A stretch of 64,000 nt of DNA from NCBI GenBank assembly GCA_013359265.1, contig JABWCD010000002.1, positions 185,230 to 249,229 of the forward strand, given 5' to 3'. Under the pieces are notes generated by a model. The model had not been told where the DNA came from. It searched no databases and saw only the letters and a program-made list of their open reading frames with translations. Source of the stretch: Candidatus Hydrogenedentota bacterium (lineage in GTDB: Bacteria > Hydrogenedentota > Hydrogenedentia > Hydrogenedentales > SLHB01). Every line of letters begins with the position of its first letter. Position 1 is the first letter of the stretch. Made by a program: the position numbers and the translations under genes. This document shows, piece by piece, positions 43,511 to 52,628 of the stretch.

Positions 43511-44440
43511 CTACCTGTAGCTCAAGAACGCCAAGATCGCCTCCGCCGTTTCCTGCGGGCGCTCGTATTGCGGCGAATGCCCGCAGTCCTTGAACACGAC
43601 AAACTCGGACCCGGCAATGGCCGCGTGGTACGCCTCGCCTACGCCCAACTCAATCAGTTGGTCTTTGTCTCCCCAGAGAACGAGTGTCGGCGCCTTGATA
43701 TTCGCAATGCGATCGTTGAGATAGATGTCCGGGCCGGTCCGGATGTCCGCGCGAATCCGGTTCTGCCACGCAAAATTCTTTCCCGCCTGTTTGATGAAAT
43801 ATCGCTTGAACGAATCGGGAATCGCGGGTTTCTTCACGAACAATTGGTCCATATACGCGTCAAATTCGGCCGGCGTTCCCGCCGGTTTCTCCGCGTCCTT
43901 GTACGGCTCGCCTTCCTTGATCTTCATTCCGGAAGCGTCGATTAGGATCACGCTCAATACGTCCTCCGGATACAACAGCGCGTACGATGCGGTGATGTGT
44001 CCTCCCATCGAGTTCCCGGCGATGTGGAACTTCTCCAGTCCAATCTCGTGGAAGAATTTGTGGAAGCGCTCCGCCTGCGATCGCGTGTCGTACTTGAGCT
44101 TCTCGTCGCGCTCCGTATCGCCGAACCCCGGCACCTCCGGAAGTATCACGCGGTACTTCGGCGCCAGCCATTTCGCGCACTGCACAAACGAAACCTTGCT
44201 GTCCCCGAATCCGTGAATCATGACCAGCGGCTCGCCCGACCCGCCCTCGTAATACGGATAGGTGTATCCGTCGACGACGGTGCTCTTCGCCGTCACCCCA
44301 CTCGCGCGCTCGTACTGCATGCGCACGAGCGCCAACCCGGCCTCGGGATAATAAGCAAGTACGCCGTAAGCGGCCCCAGCCGCAATGACCAGAAACAGAA
44401 CCGCGCCGATGAACACTTTCCGCCTGCCCAACATCGCCAT
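43511..44440 (-). CDS. Membrane-anchored alpha/beta hydrolase
   Basis: 309 residues. A hydrophobic segment (9-30) anchors the N-terminus. The rest is an alpha/beta hydrolase: oxyanion region MIHGFGDSKVSF, nucleophile elbow GNSMGG (Ser), Asp in TLVLWGDKDQLI, and the catalytic His in FVVFKDCGHSPQYERP. The late FKDCGHSPQYERPQETAEAI is very typical of the family. It could be an esterase or lipase; substrate unknown. Five bases separate its stop from the glycosidase-like gene start. Confidence 0.9.
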   Translation of the reverse strand: MAMLGRRKVFIGAVLFLVIAAGAAYGVLAYYPEAGLALVRMQYERASGVTAKSTVVDGYTYPYYEGGSGEPLVMIHGFGDSKVSFVQCAKWLAPKYRVILPEVPGFGDTERDEKLKYDTRSQAERFHKFFHEIGLEKFHIAGNSMGGHITASYALLYPEDVLSVILIDASGMKIKEGEPYKDAEKPAGTPAEFDAYMDQLFVKKPAIPDSFKRYFIKQAGKNFAWQNRIRADIRTGPDIYLNDRIANIKAPTLVLWGDKDQLIELGVGEAYHAAIAGSEFVVFKDCGHSPQYERPQETAEAILAFLSYR

Positions 44441-44535
44441 GTTATGTCCTCCGGGCGTGATTGTTCATAATGCCCCGCATGCATACCCGAAAGGAAGCGC
44501 ATCGTATTCCCGCCGGGTACAGCGGAGAACACGAT

Positions 44536-45945
44536 ATGTGCAGGTTGGCGATTGGCGTCGCGCTATGCGCCGGAGCGGCGTACGCGGGCCCTACCGCGGT
44601 GGACGTCGGCGGCTGGGGGAAATACTTCGCGTTCGAATACGACTATGTCCTTGCCGAATCCATCGGCAGGGCCCGCACGCAGGAACCGGCCGAGATTACG
44701 TTAAGCGTGCCCGCCGGGAAAACAGATATCTCCGCTGACGAAATCCGTGTCGTTCGCATGGAGTCCAAATCGCGTGGGACGCTCGTGCCATTTCAGGTGC
44801 TCGGCGAAGTCATCGCGGATCACGCGCCCGAGGAAAACGGCGAGACACCGGCATCGGCGCGAAGCGCGAACGTCGTTTTCTTTGTGGATTGTCCCGCTAG
44901 CGGCGCGGTTACGCACAAAATCTTTTGGGGTGCACGAGGCGAATCAACAGAAGTTGCCGGCCTTCCCGCCGCCGAATCGATTGCAGAAGGCCTCCACATC
45001 GAAGGCGATGCGCCCGGCTTGACAATTCGGAACGCGTTTTACCATGTTCAACTCGATCCGGAGTCAGGGGCCATTCTTCGCGCGCGGCTCGCGGGCAGGC
45101 CCGAATCGGAGGACCTGTTCTATCACTCGGTGCCAATCCACTTCGGCGTTGACGTGTGGAGCCCGCCAAAGAATTGGGACCACGATTACGACTGGAAATT
45201 GCCGCCGAACCAAAAACTCGAGAAAGGCCCGCTCGTCACACGGTACCATCGGTGGGGGCCGTTGCAGCATTATCGCGACGTAACGGTTTCGATTACCTAC
45301 ACGTTCTACGCCGTCACGCCGTACATCCACGTGTCGTCGACGATGCACTTCACGGCGGATCGGTCGGTGCGCGCGGTGCGGATGGGCGAAATTGTCGTGG
45401 CCCACTCGCACAAGACGCTCCCGAATGAAAAGGACGCGGACGGAGAATCGCCCGACCTGCTCACACACTACGCGTGGCCCGACGATAAGGGCGCGGCACA
45501 GGTATTGGAAATCGACGCGAGTCGCGGCGCCGACGGCGCGGCGAATCTCGCCGGCGTCGTGCCCGGCGCGTTGGGGATCCTCGATCGCGATGTGCCCTGG
45601 GTCGCGGGTTACCACGCCGCGAAGAACTACGGCATCGCGACGCTGCGCAAGTCGCAGTTTGCGGGCAATACGCTTGGCGGCCCCGTGCCGCAGTCCGCGC
45701 CATGCACCTATGTCTCGAATTATGGCTGGGGATTTACTTACTGGTCCCGGCCAATGGTGTATCCGCCCGGGGCCAAAGGCACGCCGGAAGACCAGAACAC
45801 CGCGCTGGCGGCCGGCACGTTTTTCGGTGTCGAGGAGACGCTGCTATTCTTCAAACCCGAAAACGGCCTGCGCGAACTGCGCCAGGCCCACGAACTATTC
45901 GTGCACCCATTACGCCACGCATTCGTCGGTACGGGACCTTGGTGA
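44536..45945 (+). CDS. Secreted beta-rich protein of unknown function
   Basis: An ATG at 44536 with GGAG about 9 bases upstream leads into a signal peptide (1-18, ending AYAGP); 469 residues. It is beta-rich, with LTIRNAFYHVQLDPESGAI and YHRWGPLQHYRDVTVSITYTFY segments that resemble the sandwich domains of polysaccharide lyases or unknown glycoside-binding proteins. No enzyme motif is certain. It is divergent from the alpha/beta hydrolase gene and converges on the COG0523 GTPase gene. Confidence 0.65.
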   Translation: MCRLAIGVALCAGAAYAGPTAVDVGGWGKYFAFEYDYVLAESIGRARTQEPAEITLSVPAGKTDISADEIRVVRMESKSRGTLVPFQVLGEVIADHAPEENGETPASARSANVVFFVDCPASGAVTHKIFWGARGESTEVAGLPAAESIAEGLHIEGDAPGLTIRNAFYHVQLDPESGAILRARLAGRPESEDLFYHSVPIHFGVDVWSPPKNWDHDYDWKLPPNQKLEKGPLVTRYHRWGPLQHYRDVTVSITYTFYAVTPYIHVSSTMHFTADRSVRAVRMGEIVVAHSHKTLPNEKDADGESPDLLTHYAWPDDKGAAQVLEIDASRGADGAANLAGVVPGALGILDRDVPWVAGYHAAKNYGIATLRKSQFAGNTLGGPVPQSAPCTYVSNYGWGFTYWSRPMVYPPGAKGTPEDQNTALAAGTFFGVEETLLFFKPENGLRELRQAHELFVHPLRHAFVGTGPW

Positions 45946-45975
45946 CACGCTGTATCGAAGACCGGGCAGTTTCGG

Positions 45976-47067
45976 CTACCCGACGACGTTGCCGTACCGA
46001 TACGTCGGCACGGGACGGCCCGGGCTGATGCAGTGAAACGCGGTTATCGTCGGCGCGACCCGCGCGTACGACGCGCGCTTGAGCGCGTCGCGAAAGATGA
46101 CGTCGATGCCATCGGGCGCAATCTGAACGCGCGCATTCATGATGAGCGTCGCGTTCAAGCGGCTCAACGCTCCGTCCGCATTCGCGTCAAACGCGTTGTT
46201 CAGTCCCGTCAGGTTCGCCGCAATCCGGCCATCGGTCGTATCCAGCAGCGCCTTCACATGCCCGACTTCGCAACGTTTCTCGCGCAGTTCGCGCTGCAAC
46301 TCGGCGAACAATCCGTTCACGAATTCCTTCCAATCGGGTTCGAGCCCGCCGATCCACCGCAGTGACGCCACCGCGTTGAGCCAACCCAATACCGCTTCGC
46401 CATGGGCGTACCGATCGTAATCGACGTTGACAACGCGCGTGCCCGATTTTGATTCGCGGCACATGTCGTCAATCCAAGCGTCGATACCGTCGCCTGATCT
46501 CGTGGAAAGCGCGCGCGCCGGCGCATGCGGAAATTCCTGCCGAAGGTAGGCTAGCATTACGTCGCGCTCCGCATCGCTCAGCGTGTCGCACTTGCTCAGC
46601 GCGACTTGGTCGGCTTCCTCCAATTGCACGCGCAGGATGTACGCAGCGTCGGGGTCCAGCATCGATCGCTCGTTTTGAAACACCGCGCGCACGCGTTGCG
46701 GATCGACCAGCACGCTCAAGGGCGCCAACGCGTACTGCGGGTACTTCTCCTTCAGGGGCTGCAGTATCGTCGCGGAAAGGTCCGTGCAACTGCCGACCGG
46801 CTCCGCCACAATGCAATCCGCGCCCGTTTCTTCGAGCGACCGCACTGCGTCGAGAAACCCCTTGAAGTTGCAGCAAAAACAACTGCCCGCGACTTCGCGC
46901 ACCGCCGCACCGGTATGCGTCAGTACGGCGGTATCGACCAAATCGGGGACTTGATCGTTCGTAATCAAGCCCACGGAATGCCCGCGCCGGGCGAGACGCC
47001 TCGCCGCCTCCGCGAGCAAGGTTGTCTTGCCCGCGCCAAGAAATCCGCCTACGACAATGAGCCGCAT
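45976..47067 (-). CDS. COG0523 (CobW/G3E) GTPase
   Basis: 363 residues. Walker A is GGFLGAGKTTLL (7-18); the family metal-binding motif C-x-C-C appears as GSCFCC (61-66), and SKCD fits the guanine-specificity site. The C-terminal half lacks the His-rich stretch of zinc-transfer members and ends HCISPGRPVPTYRYGN, a tail I associate with versions linked to corrinoid metabolism. The family delivers metals (Zn, Co) to target enzymes by GTP hydrolysis. A PadR regulator with N-terminal Cys residues lies 1.8 kb upstream on the same strand. Confidence 0.9.
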   Translation of the reverse strand: MRLIVVGGFLGAGKTTLLAEAARRLARRGHSVGLITNDQVPDLVDTAVLTHTGAAVREVAGSCFCCNFKGFLDAVRSLEETGADCIVAEPVGSCTDLSATILQPLKEKYPQYALAPLSVLVDPQRVRAVFQNERSMLDPDAAYILRVQLEEADQVALSKCDTLSDAERDVMLAYLRQEFPHAPARALSTRSGDGIDAWIDDMCRESKSGTRVVNVDYDRYAHGEAVLGWLNAVASLRWIGGLEPDWKEFVNGLFAELQRELREKRCEVGHVKALLDTTDGRIAANLTGLNNAFDANADGALSRLNATLIMNARVQIAPDGIDVIFRDALKRASYARVAPTITAFHCISPGRPVPTYRYGNVVG

Positions 47068-47082
47068 GGACTGAAAGTCCTC

Positions 47083-47649
47083 TCAGCGAGTCGAGGTCCG
47101 CTTCGTCACGGGATTCTCCGTGTACGGTGGCCAATCGGGCGCGTTGCCGGTCATGGACCACGCCCACCAGTCGAAATGGGCGTCGGGGAACGTGCGCTGC
47201 GGCACATATACCGTCAATGTCGTGCCGTCGATCGTATATCGGCAACTGTCGGCGCGGGGCAAATTCCCGTGCGCCGACGCCAGTTCGGAGACGGGAATGA
47301 CCATGATGTTCCATCCCGCCGCGTCCATGTACAGGTGAATGTTGTAGTCGTTGCCCGTTTCGTTTTGGCCGGTTTTCGTGTTGCGGTCGGCGTCGACAAA
47401 CCAAATGAAGTCCACGCGCTTGCCGCCCGCGAATTCCGCCGGACTCGGCATGCGCGACACAGTCTCGACCGAGAACGCAAAATCGGTTCCCTCGGCACGC
47501 ACCGCGGCCTGCACGATGTCCATGTATGTGCGCGTGTGATCGCCGATGAGATTGCCGCGAATGTCCGTCACGCCGTTCGGCGGGTCCTTCAACGTCGCAC
47601 ACCCGGCGATCACACCGATACACACGGCAAAAACCTTTGTCGATTTCAT
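47083..47649 (-). CDS. Small lipoprotein
   Basis: 188 residues from an ATG at 47649 (another ATG lies 18 bases upstream). The N-terminus MKSTKVFAVCIGVIAGC is a lipoprotein signal with the lipobox Cys at 17. The mature part is beta-rich, with DFIWFVDADRNTKTGQNE and WNIMVIPVSEL segments; the first resembles loops of calcium-binding beta-sandwiches. No known family is recognised. It begins 23 bases after the pseudopilin gene stop and may be co-expressed with it. Confidence 0.72.
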   Translation of the reverse strand: MKSTKVFAVCIGVIAGCATLKDPPNGVTDIRGNLIGDHTRTYMDIVQAAVRAEGTDFAFSVETVSRMPSPAEFAGGKRVDFIWFVDADRNTKTGQNETGNDYNIHLYMDAAGWNIMVIPVSELASAHGNLPRADSCRYTIDGTTLTVYVPQRTFPDAHFDWWAWSMTGNAPDWPPYTENPVTKRTSTR

Positions 47650-47672
47650 GGTCTTACGAATGACCATCTCCG

Positions 47673-48668
47673 TTACGGTGCCCCAAGATCGAACAAATTA
47701 CCCAATGTGGCAAACGATTCCGATGCCGGGAAATTGTTCGGATACTTGTTGAACTGCACATGACCGTCCATGTACATCGTGTTCGCGCCGCCCGGAATGT
47801 GGTTAAACTGCGATGTCTGCGTCGTTGCCGTCGTTACCACGTCCCACATCACCGGAACGGTGGATTGCGCGAGCGCGCTGCCGGCCGGGTTGTTGATGTC
47901 CGTGATCGTGAATCGCTCCACACCCTCCCGCAACCGTTTGATGTCCGTGCCTCCCCCGTTGCCGAACCCGACGCCCGCCGGCGCCGAGAAACCGGCGAAC
48001 AGCGCGTACGTCGCCGCATTGTCGATGTCCTGATCGAGCGGCCGGTCATTGGATGCGTCGAAGTCGCCCAAGGGCCCGGTAAAGGTTGGCGGGAAGTACG
48101 AGAGCGTCGCCATGATATACGCCATCTGCGTCGAAACGACCGCGGACGGCATCCCAAACGCGCTGACATTGAATGACGGGCTGCCCTCGGAAACCTTATC
48201 CAGCAAGTAGCCGTAATAGATGTAGCTCTGGTCAGCCCGGGAAGCTTGGCCCGCGTACGGACAAGCCTGCCCGATTACGCTCGTCGCGATCAGCAACGGG
48301 TTATCGTCACCTCCCTCCGGATCGGACGGACAAACGAGGACATTCATGTCGGAAAGATACTCGGGGTAGATGGCGGAAACCTTTGGCGCCAGGCTTGCCC
48401 GGTTCTGAGCGCCTTCGCAACTCGCCGGCAGCGCGTTGCCCCACGGTTGATCGCCGTGCATCTGCGGGAAACGCTCGCCCCGCGACTCGCCCGAGTACAT
48501 TTTGAACACAATGCCCATCTGCTTGAGATTGTTCTGGCAGCTCGCCCGCCGCGCCGCCTCTCTCGCCCGCGCCAGCGCAGGCAACAAAATCGCGGCAAGG
48601 ATCGCGATGATCGCGATCACCACAAGCAACTCAATCAACGTAAAACCTCTACTTCTCATGTTTCCCAC
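47673..48668 (-). CDS. Prepilin-type protein with H-X9-DG C-terminus (second copy)
   Basis: 331 residues. [20 protein letters not shown] is a type IV prepilin signal. Residues 8-63 are nearly identical to those of the copy at 9656-10546 ([20 protein letters not shown], then [18 protein letters not shown]), while the middle differs completely. [17 protein letters not shown] near the C-terminus is the H-X9-DG signature. [21 protein letters not shown] block is also shared with that copy. It is exported; role unknown. It heads a short unit with the lipoprotein gene. Confidence 0.92.
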   Translation of the reverse strand: MGNMRSRGFTLIELLVVIAIIAILAAILLPALARAREAARRASCQNNLKQMGIVFKMYSGESRGERFPQMHGDQPWGNALPASCEGAQNRASLAPKVSAIYPEYLSDMNVLVCPSDPEGGDDNPLLIATSVIGQACPYAGQASRADQSYIYYGYLLDKVSEGSPSFNVSAFGMPSAVVSTQMAYIMATLSYFPPTFTGPLGDFDASNDRPLDQDIDNAATYALFAGFSAPAGVGFGNGGGTDIKRLREGVERFTITDINNPAGSALAQSTVPVMWDVVTTATTQTSQFNHIPGGANTMYMDGHVQFNKYPNNFPASESFATLGNLFDLGAP

Positions 48669-48829
48669 TCCGTTGTTACCAAATCGTTACTGCGCACCCC
48701 AGCCCGGGTGCAAAAATCAAGCCTACCGATCCATTCCGCTTAGAATAAGGCCAGGCGCCGGGGACTTTCACCGCGCCCGCGGCTGTCCCCGCTTCCGCCA
48801 TACCAACATTTCCAACCGGGCGTGGACCA

Positions 48830-49222
48830 CTACGTCTTCGCGGCGCCTGCATCCCGCTGCAGACTCTGCTCGATGTACGCCCTCGTTTGCACCAGATTCG
48901 CCGCGTAACGGTCGAGCGTTGCGACCCATTGCCGCAGGCATTCCCGCCCGGATTCCGTAAGGGTATACACTCGGCGCGCCGGACCGCTACCTTCCAGGTC
49001 CCAATCCGCGGCCAGGTAACCCTCCGTCTCCATAGACTTCAGCACACGGTACAAGCCGGTCGTATCCGGCAAACACTCCGCGAAAATTGCCACCCCGCGC
49101 AAGTGTTGCGCGATGAGATAACCGTGGAGTCCGCGCGGATGCCGCGCCAACACCGCCATTACCGACGGCCGGACAAACCGATCCAGCGTGTTCCCAGAAC
49201 AGGCGCAATCACCGAAACTCAT
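48830..49222 (-). CDS. PadR-family transcriptional regulator
   Basis: 130 residues. A winged-helix PadR domain spans residues 17-90: FVRPSVMAVLARHPRGLHGYLIA, then LYRVLKSMETEGYLAADW and ARRVYTLTESGRECL. The N-terminus MSFGDCACSG carries two cysteines (C6, C8) that could bind a metal or sense redox, an unusual addition. An operator-like inverted repeat and a promoter lie directly upstream, so it probably represses itself. A 160-base gap separates it from the pseudopilin gene; neighbouring genes, including the COG0523 GTPase, are possible targets. Confidence 0.9.
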   Translation of the reverse strand: MSFGDCACSGNTLDRFVRPSVMAVLARHPRGLHGYLIAQHLRGVAIFAECLPDTTGLYRVLKSMETEGYLAADWDLEGSGPARRVYTLTESGRECLRQWVATLDRYAANLVQTRAYIEQSLQRDAGAAKT

Positions 49223-49227
49223 GGTTT

Positions 49228-49255
49228 AGACCATATCCTCTATAGGATGAGGTCT
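49228..49255 (-). promoter_or_regulatory. Operator-like dyad upstream of padR
   Basis: AGACC..ATCCT-CTAT-AGGAT..AGGTCT: nested inverted repeats centred near 49241, between the -10 box and the PadR ATG. The position at the transcription start is ideal for repression by a dimeric winged-helix protein. Confidence 0.55.
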
Positions 49256-49284
49256 ACTATAGGCAACCGCTACGTATATCGCAA
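49256..49284 (-). promoter_or_regulatory. Sigma70-like promoter of padR
   Basis: On the minus strand: TTGCGA (49284-49279), exactly 17 bases, TATAGT (49261-49256). Transcription should start about 27 bases before the ATG at 49222, inside the adjacent dyad. Confidence 0.6.
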
Positions 49285-49895
49285 GCTATTCCTTCGCGAG
49301 CGCCCCAAAGTTGCATACGCCCTCGTCTCTTACTTGCGCGTCAAATAGACGCGTGCCGCGGTTTTCTCGTGTCTGCAATCGTGCTCGTAATCGATTGTCG
49401 GCGTTCGTATTAGAGCGTTTCACACTCGCCTGCGCCGCGTGCTCAAACTCGAATTGCTCTAAATGCCGTCCATCCTGTCTATCCAGTCCATTCGGTCCAT
49501 GGATTCGCATCCATTTGGCACGCACGCAGCAGGAATCCCGTCCAGCCACACCTTTTGTCAACCGTGTTACCCTCGTTTCCCAAACGCCACTGTGACGTGT
49601 CGCGGGAGGGCGTGTATGCGCCTGCCGGTGCCCGATGCCCGATTCCCGGTATTCCGAGTGCAACGCCGTGGGCTAAGGTGTGAAGGCCGGTAACCAGCCC
49701 GACAGGAGGAAGTACCCGGCGCCACCAGTACAATAAACCTGAAAGGTTCAAGCAACTCGGCCCTGGATTCGCGTCCCGGAATTTCCGCTTTGGAATGCGC
49801 TCTTGACCCGTCCTCTGCAGCTCGGCCGCTTTGGCGAGTGGAGGGGAAAAAGTGGTGCTCTGGGCCCGTCTTTCCACGCCGCGCAAAACCGAACA
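49285..49895. other. Non-coding stretch between padR and typA
   Basis: About 610 bases without a credible gene: frames here are short and lack ribosome binding sites or protein-like composition. GC-rich inverted repeats are visible around 49685-49725 (GCCGG...CCGGC). I compared it by eye with tmRNA, SRP RNA, RNase P RNA and common riboswitch cores and found no match. It could hold an unrecognised small RNA. Confidence 0.4.
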
Positions 49896-49924
49896 TTGCG
49901 CGCTAACGGGGAGATGTGTAAAAT
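49896..49924 (+). promoter_or_regulatory. Possible promoter of typA
   Basis: TTGCGC (49896-49901), 17 bases, TAAAAT (49919-49924), with TG two bases before the -10. It leaves a leader of about 48 bases before the typA start at 49979. Confidence 0.45.
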
Positions 49925-49978
49925 CACCCGTTTGCTCCAAGTACGAAATTCGACCCGAAACAGGCAGTACAACGACCC

Positions 49979-51856
49979 ATGCGAAGCGCAGCGAACATCC
50001 GAAACGTAGCCATCATCGCCCACATCGACCACGGGAAGACGACCCTCATCGACTCGATCTTCCGGGCGGCGCACACCTTCCGCGAGAACGCGCGGGTGGC
50101 TGAGCGCGTGATGGACAGCAACGAACTCGAGCGGGAGCGCGGCATCACCATCCGCGCCAAGCATTGCAGCGTCGAGTGGGGCGACTACCTCATTAACATC
50201 ATCGACACCCCCGGTCACGCGGACTTCTCCGGCGAGGTCGAGCGCGTGCTGTCGATGGTGGATTCGGTGCTCCTCCTCGTAGACGCGAACGAAGGCCCCA
50301 TGCCGCAGACGCGTTACGTCTTGATGCGCGCGCTGAGACTGGGTCTGAAGCCGATCGTCATCGTGAACAAGGTGGACCGCCCGAATGCGAACCCCACCGA
50401 CGCGTTGCACAAGACCTTCGATCTGTTCATTGAACTCGGCGCGAACGACGAGCAGGCGGACTTCACGGCGCTCTATGGTTCCGGTCTGCACGGCTGGATG
50501 GTGCGCGACCTCGACGCGGACGAGCGCGAAGGCATGGCGGCGCTGTTCGAGACCATTATCGAAAAGGTCCCTGCCCCCATCGTGGATACGGAATCGCCCT
50601 TCCTGATGCAGGTCAGTACGCTCGCGTGGCGCGATCACATCGGGCGCGTAGGCTGCGGCAAGGTGTTGCAGGGCGCGCTGCGCAAAGGCCCGAGCTTCCA
50701 GCGCATTTCCACGCGATGGAAGGGATACAACAAGAGCGAAGGCTGGGAAGTCGTCGAGACGCAGGAAGAGCGCGCCACGCACCTCTGGGTCACGCGCGGG
50801 CTCGACATGGTCGATGCGGATACTGTGTCCGCCGGCGACATCGTGTGGATCGCGGGACCAAAGGAAATCATGATCGGCGACACCTTCGCGGCGATCGACT
50901 ACAACCGGTCCGCGCTGCCGCCACTCGAGATCGAGGAGCCAACGGTGTCGATGCTGTTCCTCGTGAACAGCGGTCCGCTCGCCGGCAAGGAAGGCCGCGC
51001 GGTGACGATTCGCCAAATCCGCGATCGCCTCGCGCGCGAGCTGCGCACGAACGTCGCGTTGCGCGTCGAAGACATCGATCGCGCGGACGGCGTGAAAGTC
51101 AGCGGGCGCGGCGAACTGCACCTCGCGATTCTCATCGAGGAGATGCGCCGCGAAGGCATGGAGCTCTGCGTGTCCGCTCCGGAGATCATCACGCACACGG
51201 ACGCGAACGGAAAACTCCTCGAACCTATGGAAGAACTCCTTATCGACGTGCCGCTCGAATACCAGGGCGTCGTGATCGAAAAGGTCGCCAAACGCAAGGG
51301 CGAACTCACGTCCATGCACAACACCGGTACGGGCATGCTGCGTCTCGAATTCACGATCCCCACGCGCGGCCTCATCGGCTACCGCAACGAGTTCCTCACC
51401 GACACGCGCGGCCTCGGCATCATGGCGTCGCGCTTCAGCGGCTACGGTCCCTGGTGCGGCGAAGTCGTGTCGCGCCAGCGCGGCTCGCTCTACAGCACCG
51501 ACAGCGGCGAAGCAACGAGTTATAGTCTCGCGAACTTGCAGCAGCGCGGATTGCTCTTCATCAAGCCGATGGACCCGATCTACGCGGGCATGGTCGTCGG
51601 CGAAAACTCGCGGCCCGGCGATCTGCCGTGCAACCCGACCAAGCGGAAAGCGCTCACCAACCACCGCGCCGCGGGCAAGGACCACGAAGTACAGCTCGAC
51701 GTCCCCCGCACCCACACGCTCGATACCGCCCTCGAATGGATCGGCAACGACGAACTCGTCGAAGTCACGCCCAAATCCATCCGCATGCGCAAGATCGTCC
51801 TCGACCTGGAAGAACGCAAAAAGCTGGAAAGGCGCGCGCTGGCCGCTTCAGTGTAA
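49979..51856 (+). CDS. typA: Ribosome-associated GTPase TypA/BipA
   Basis: 625 residues, slightly longer than the usual 600-615. The GTPase domain has [13 protein letters not shown] (G1) near residue 11, [10 protein letters not shown] (G2), DTPGHADF (G3) and NKVDRP (G4). Domains II-V of the elongation-factor-G type follow, including [18 protein letters not shown] and [17 protein letters not shown], a TypA-specific block. It helps ribosome assembly and translation under stress and cold. It ends convergently to the HEPN gene, 12 bases apart. Confidence 0.97.
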   Translation: MRSAANIRNVAIIAHIDHGKTTLIDSIFRAAHTFRENARVAERVMDSNELERERGITIRAKHCSVEWGDYLINIIDTPGHADFSGEVERVLSMVDSVLLLVDANEGPMPQTRYVLMRALRLGLKPIVIVNKVDRPNANPTDALHKTFDLFIELGANDEQADFTALYGSGLHGWMVRDLDADEREGMAALFETIIEKVPAPIVDTESPFLMQVSTLAWRDHIGRVGCGKVLQGALRKGPSFQRISTRWKGYNKSEGWEVVETQEERATHLWVTRGLDMVDADTVSAGDIVWIAGPKEIMIGDTFAAIDYNRSALPPLEIEEPTVSMLFLVNSGPLAGKEGRAVTIRQIRDRLARELRTNVALRVEDIDRADGVKVSGRGELHLAILIEEMRREGMELCVSAPEIITHTDANGKLLEPMEELLIDVPLEYQGVVIEKVAKRKGELTSMHNTGTGMLRLEFTIPTRGLIGYRNEFLTDTRGLGIMASRFSGYGPWCGEVVSRQRGSLYSTDSGEATSYSLANLQQRGLLFIKPMDPIYAGMVVGENSRPGDLPCNPTKRKALTNHRAAGKDHEVQLDVPRTHTLDTALEWIGNDELVEVTPKSIRMRKIVLDLEERKKLERRALAASV

Positions 51857-51860
51857 GTAT

Positions 51861-51877
51861 TCGCAGCGTTACTGCGA
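51861..51877. terminator. Possible hairpin between typA and the HEPN gene
   Basis: TCGCAG (51861-51866) pairs with CTGCGA (51872-51877). It overlaps the HEPN stop, has no T run on either strand, and may only be a weak bidirectional terminator. Confidence 0.3.
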
Positions 51878-52261
51878 TTCAGGCAGCCCAAGCTCCGATC
51901 GCGCAACCGACCGAATCGCTCTGCATTTCTTCAACGCGTCGCGCGCCATGTCCTTCGTCGCCGAATCGCCAGGGTAGCGGAACATGACAGCGAACTCAGT
52001 TAGATCGCTCATCGAATCGCGGAACGGTTCGAGCAGCGGGGCGACAGGCAATACCTGATCCAATAGCACGATCAAATTGTGCGTCTTTTCGAATCGAATT
52101 CTTCTCCAATGAAGTATCGCCTTGAGATACTTCTCCGCGCACTGCTGGGAATGGAAACAGACCGCATCGTAGTTTGGGTTTCGGCGGGCGCGCATTTCGC
52201 GGCTGGCGACTGCGTAATCGCCCTCCGCCTTTTCAATCCACTCGAACGTGAGCGGATTCAT
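51869..52261 (-). CDS. HEPN-domain protein of a nucleotidyltransferase/HEPN pair
   Basis: The ATG at 52261 has AAAGG upstream and gives 130 residues, the family size. LTFEWIEKAEGDYAVASRE, VCFHSQQCAEKYLKAIL, THNLIVLLDQ and FRYPGDSATKDMARDAL are the four helices of a PF05168-type HEPN. The strict R-x4-6-H motif of toxic HEPN RNases is not evident; only the R-Y-P form is seen. It overlaps the upstream nucleotidyltransferase gene by 29 bases. Pairs of this kind act as toxin-antitoxin modules in some bacteria. Confidence 0.87.
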   Translation of the reverse strand: MNPLTFEWIEKAEGDYAVASREMRARRNPNYDAVCFHSQQCAEKYLKAILHWRRIRFEKTHNLIVLLDQVLPVAPLLEPFRDSMSDLTEFAVMFRYPGDSATKDMARDALKKCRAIRSVARSELGLPESQ

Positions 52262-52562
52262 GCAAAACCTTTCCTTTCTCGAAAATGTCCTGCAGAAAGA
52301 AGTCGTCCCACGCGAGCCTTTGGACAACTTGTTCCGGCGTCCGCACAATGAGGTCAATCGAAAAACGCGGGCGCAGGGAGCGAAGCATTTCGACAGCTTT
52401 CATCGCCGGTGGATCCGAAGTGTTCATGACAACAAGCAAATCCACATCGGACCCATCTCGCGGATCGCCGTAAGCATACGATCCAAACAGGATCACCTTT
52501 TCCGGCTCGTACTCGTCCACCAACCTGCGCACAAACGCCTCGATTTTACTCATCTCAACCAT
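52233..52562 (-). CDS. MNT-type nucleotidyltransferase (antitoxin-like)
   Basis: 109 residues. The minimal nucleotidyltransferase signature GSYAYGDPRDGSDVDLLVV is complete: G-S, then D-x-D for two metals, with a third Asp in FSIDLIV. In characterised MntA/HepT pairs this protein adds AMP to the HEPN toxin and silences it; the same is inferred here. The ATG at 52562 was taken; an ATG nine bases later is equally possible. The pair lies between typA and a Nudix gene. Confidence 0.88.
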   Translation of the reverse strand: MVEMSKIEAFVRRLVDEYEPEKVILFGSYAYGDPRDGSDVDLLVVMNTSDPPAMKAVEMLRSLRPRFSIDLIVRTPEQVVQRLAWDDFFLQDIFEKGKVLHESAHVRVD

Positions 52563-52628
52563 GAATGCATTTTAGTGTATGCTTTCCGGCACTGCAACGA
52601 CGTGGGCTAAGTAGTAGGGATAGACGAC

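Noticed and set aside
45940..46036. A frameshift extending the unknown secreted protein (44536-45945) to 46036
   Set aside because: The apparent continuation is the shadow of the conserved C-terminal tail of the COG0523 GTPase on the other strand.
49600..49760. A riboswitch, SRP RNA or RNase P RNA before typA
   Set aside because: Fragments such as GGAGGAAG resemble conserved cores, but the defining sequences and stems are missing.
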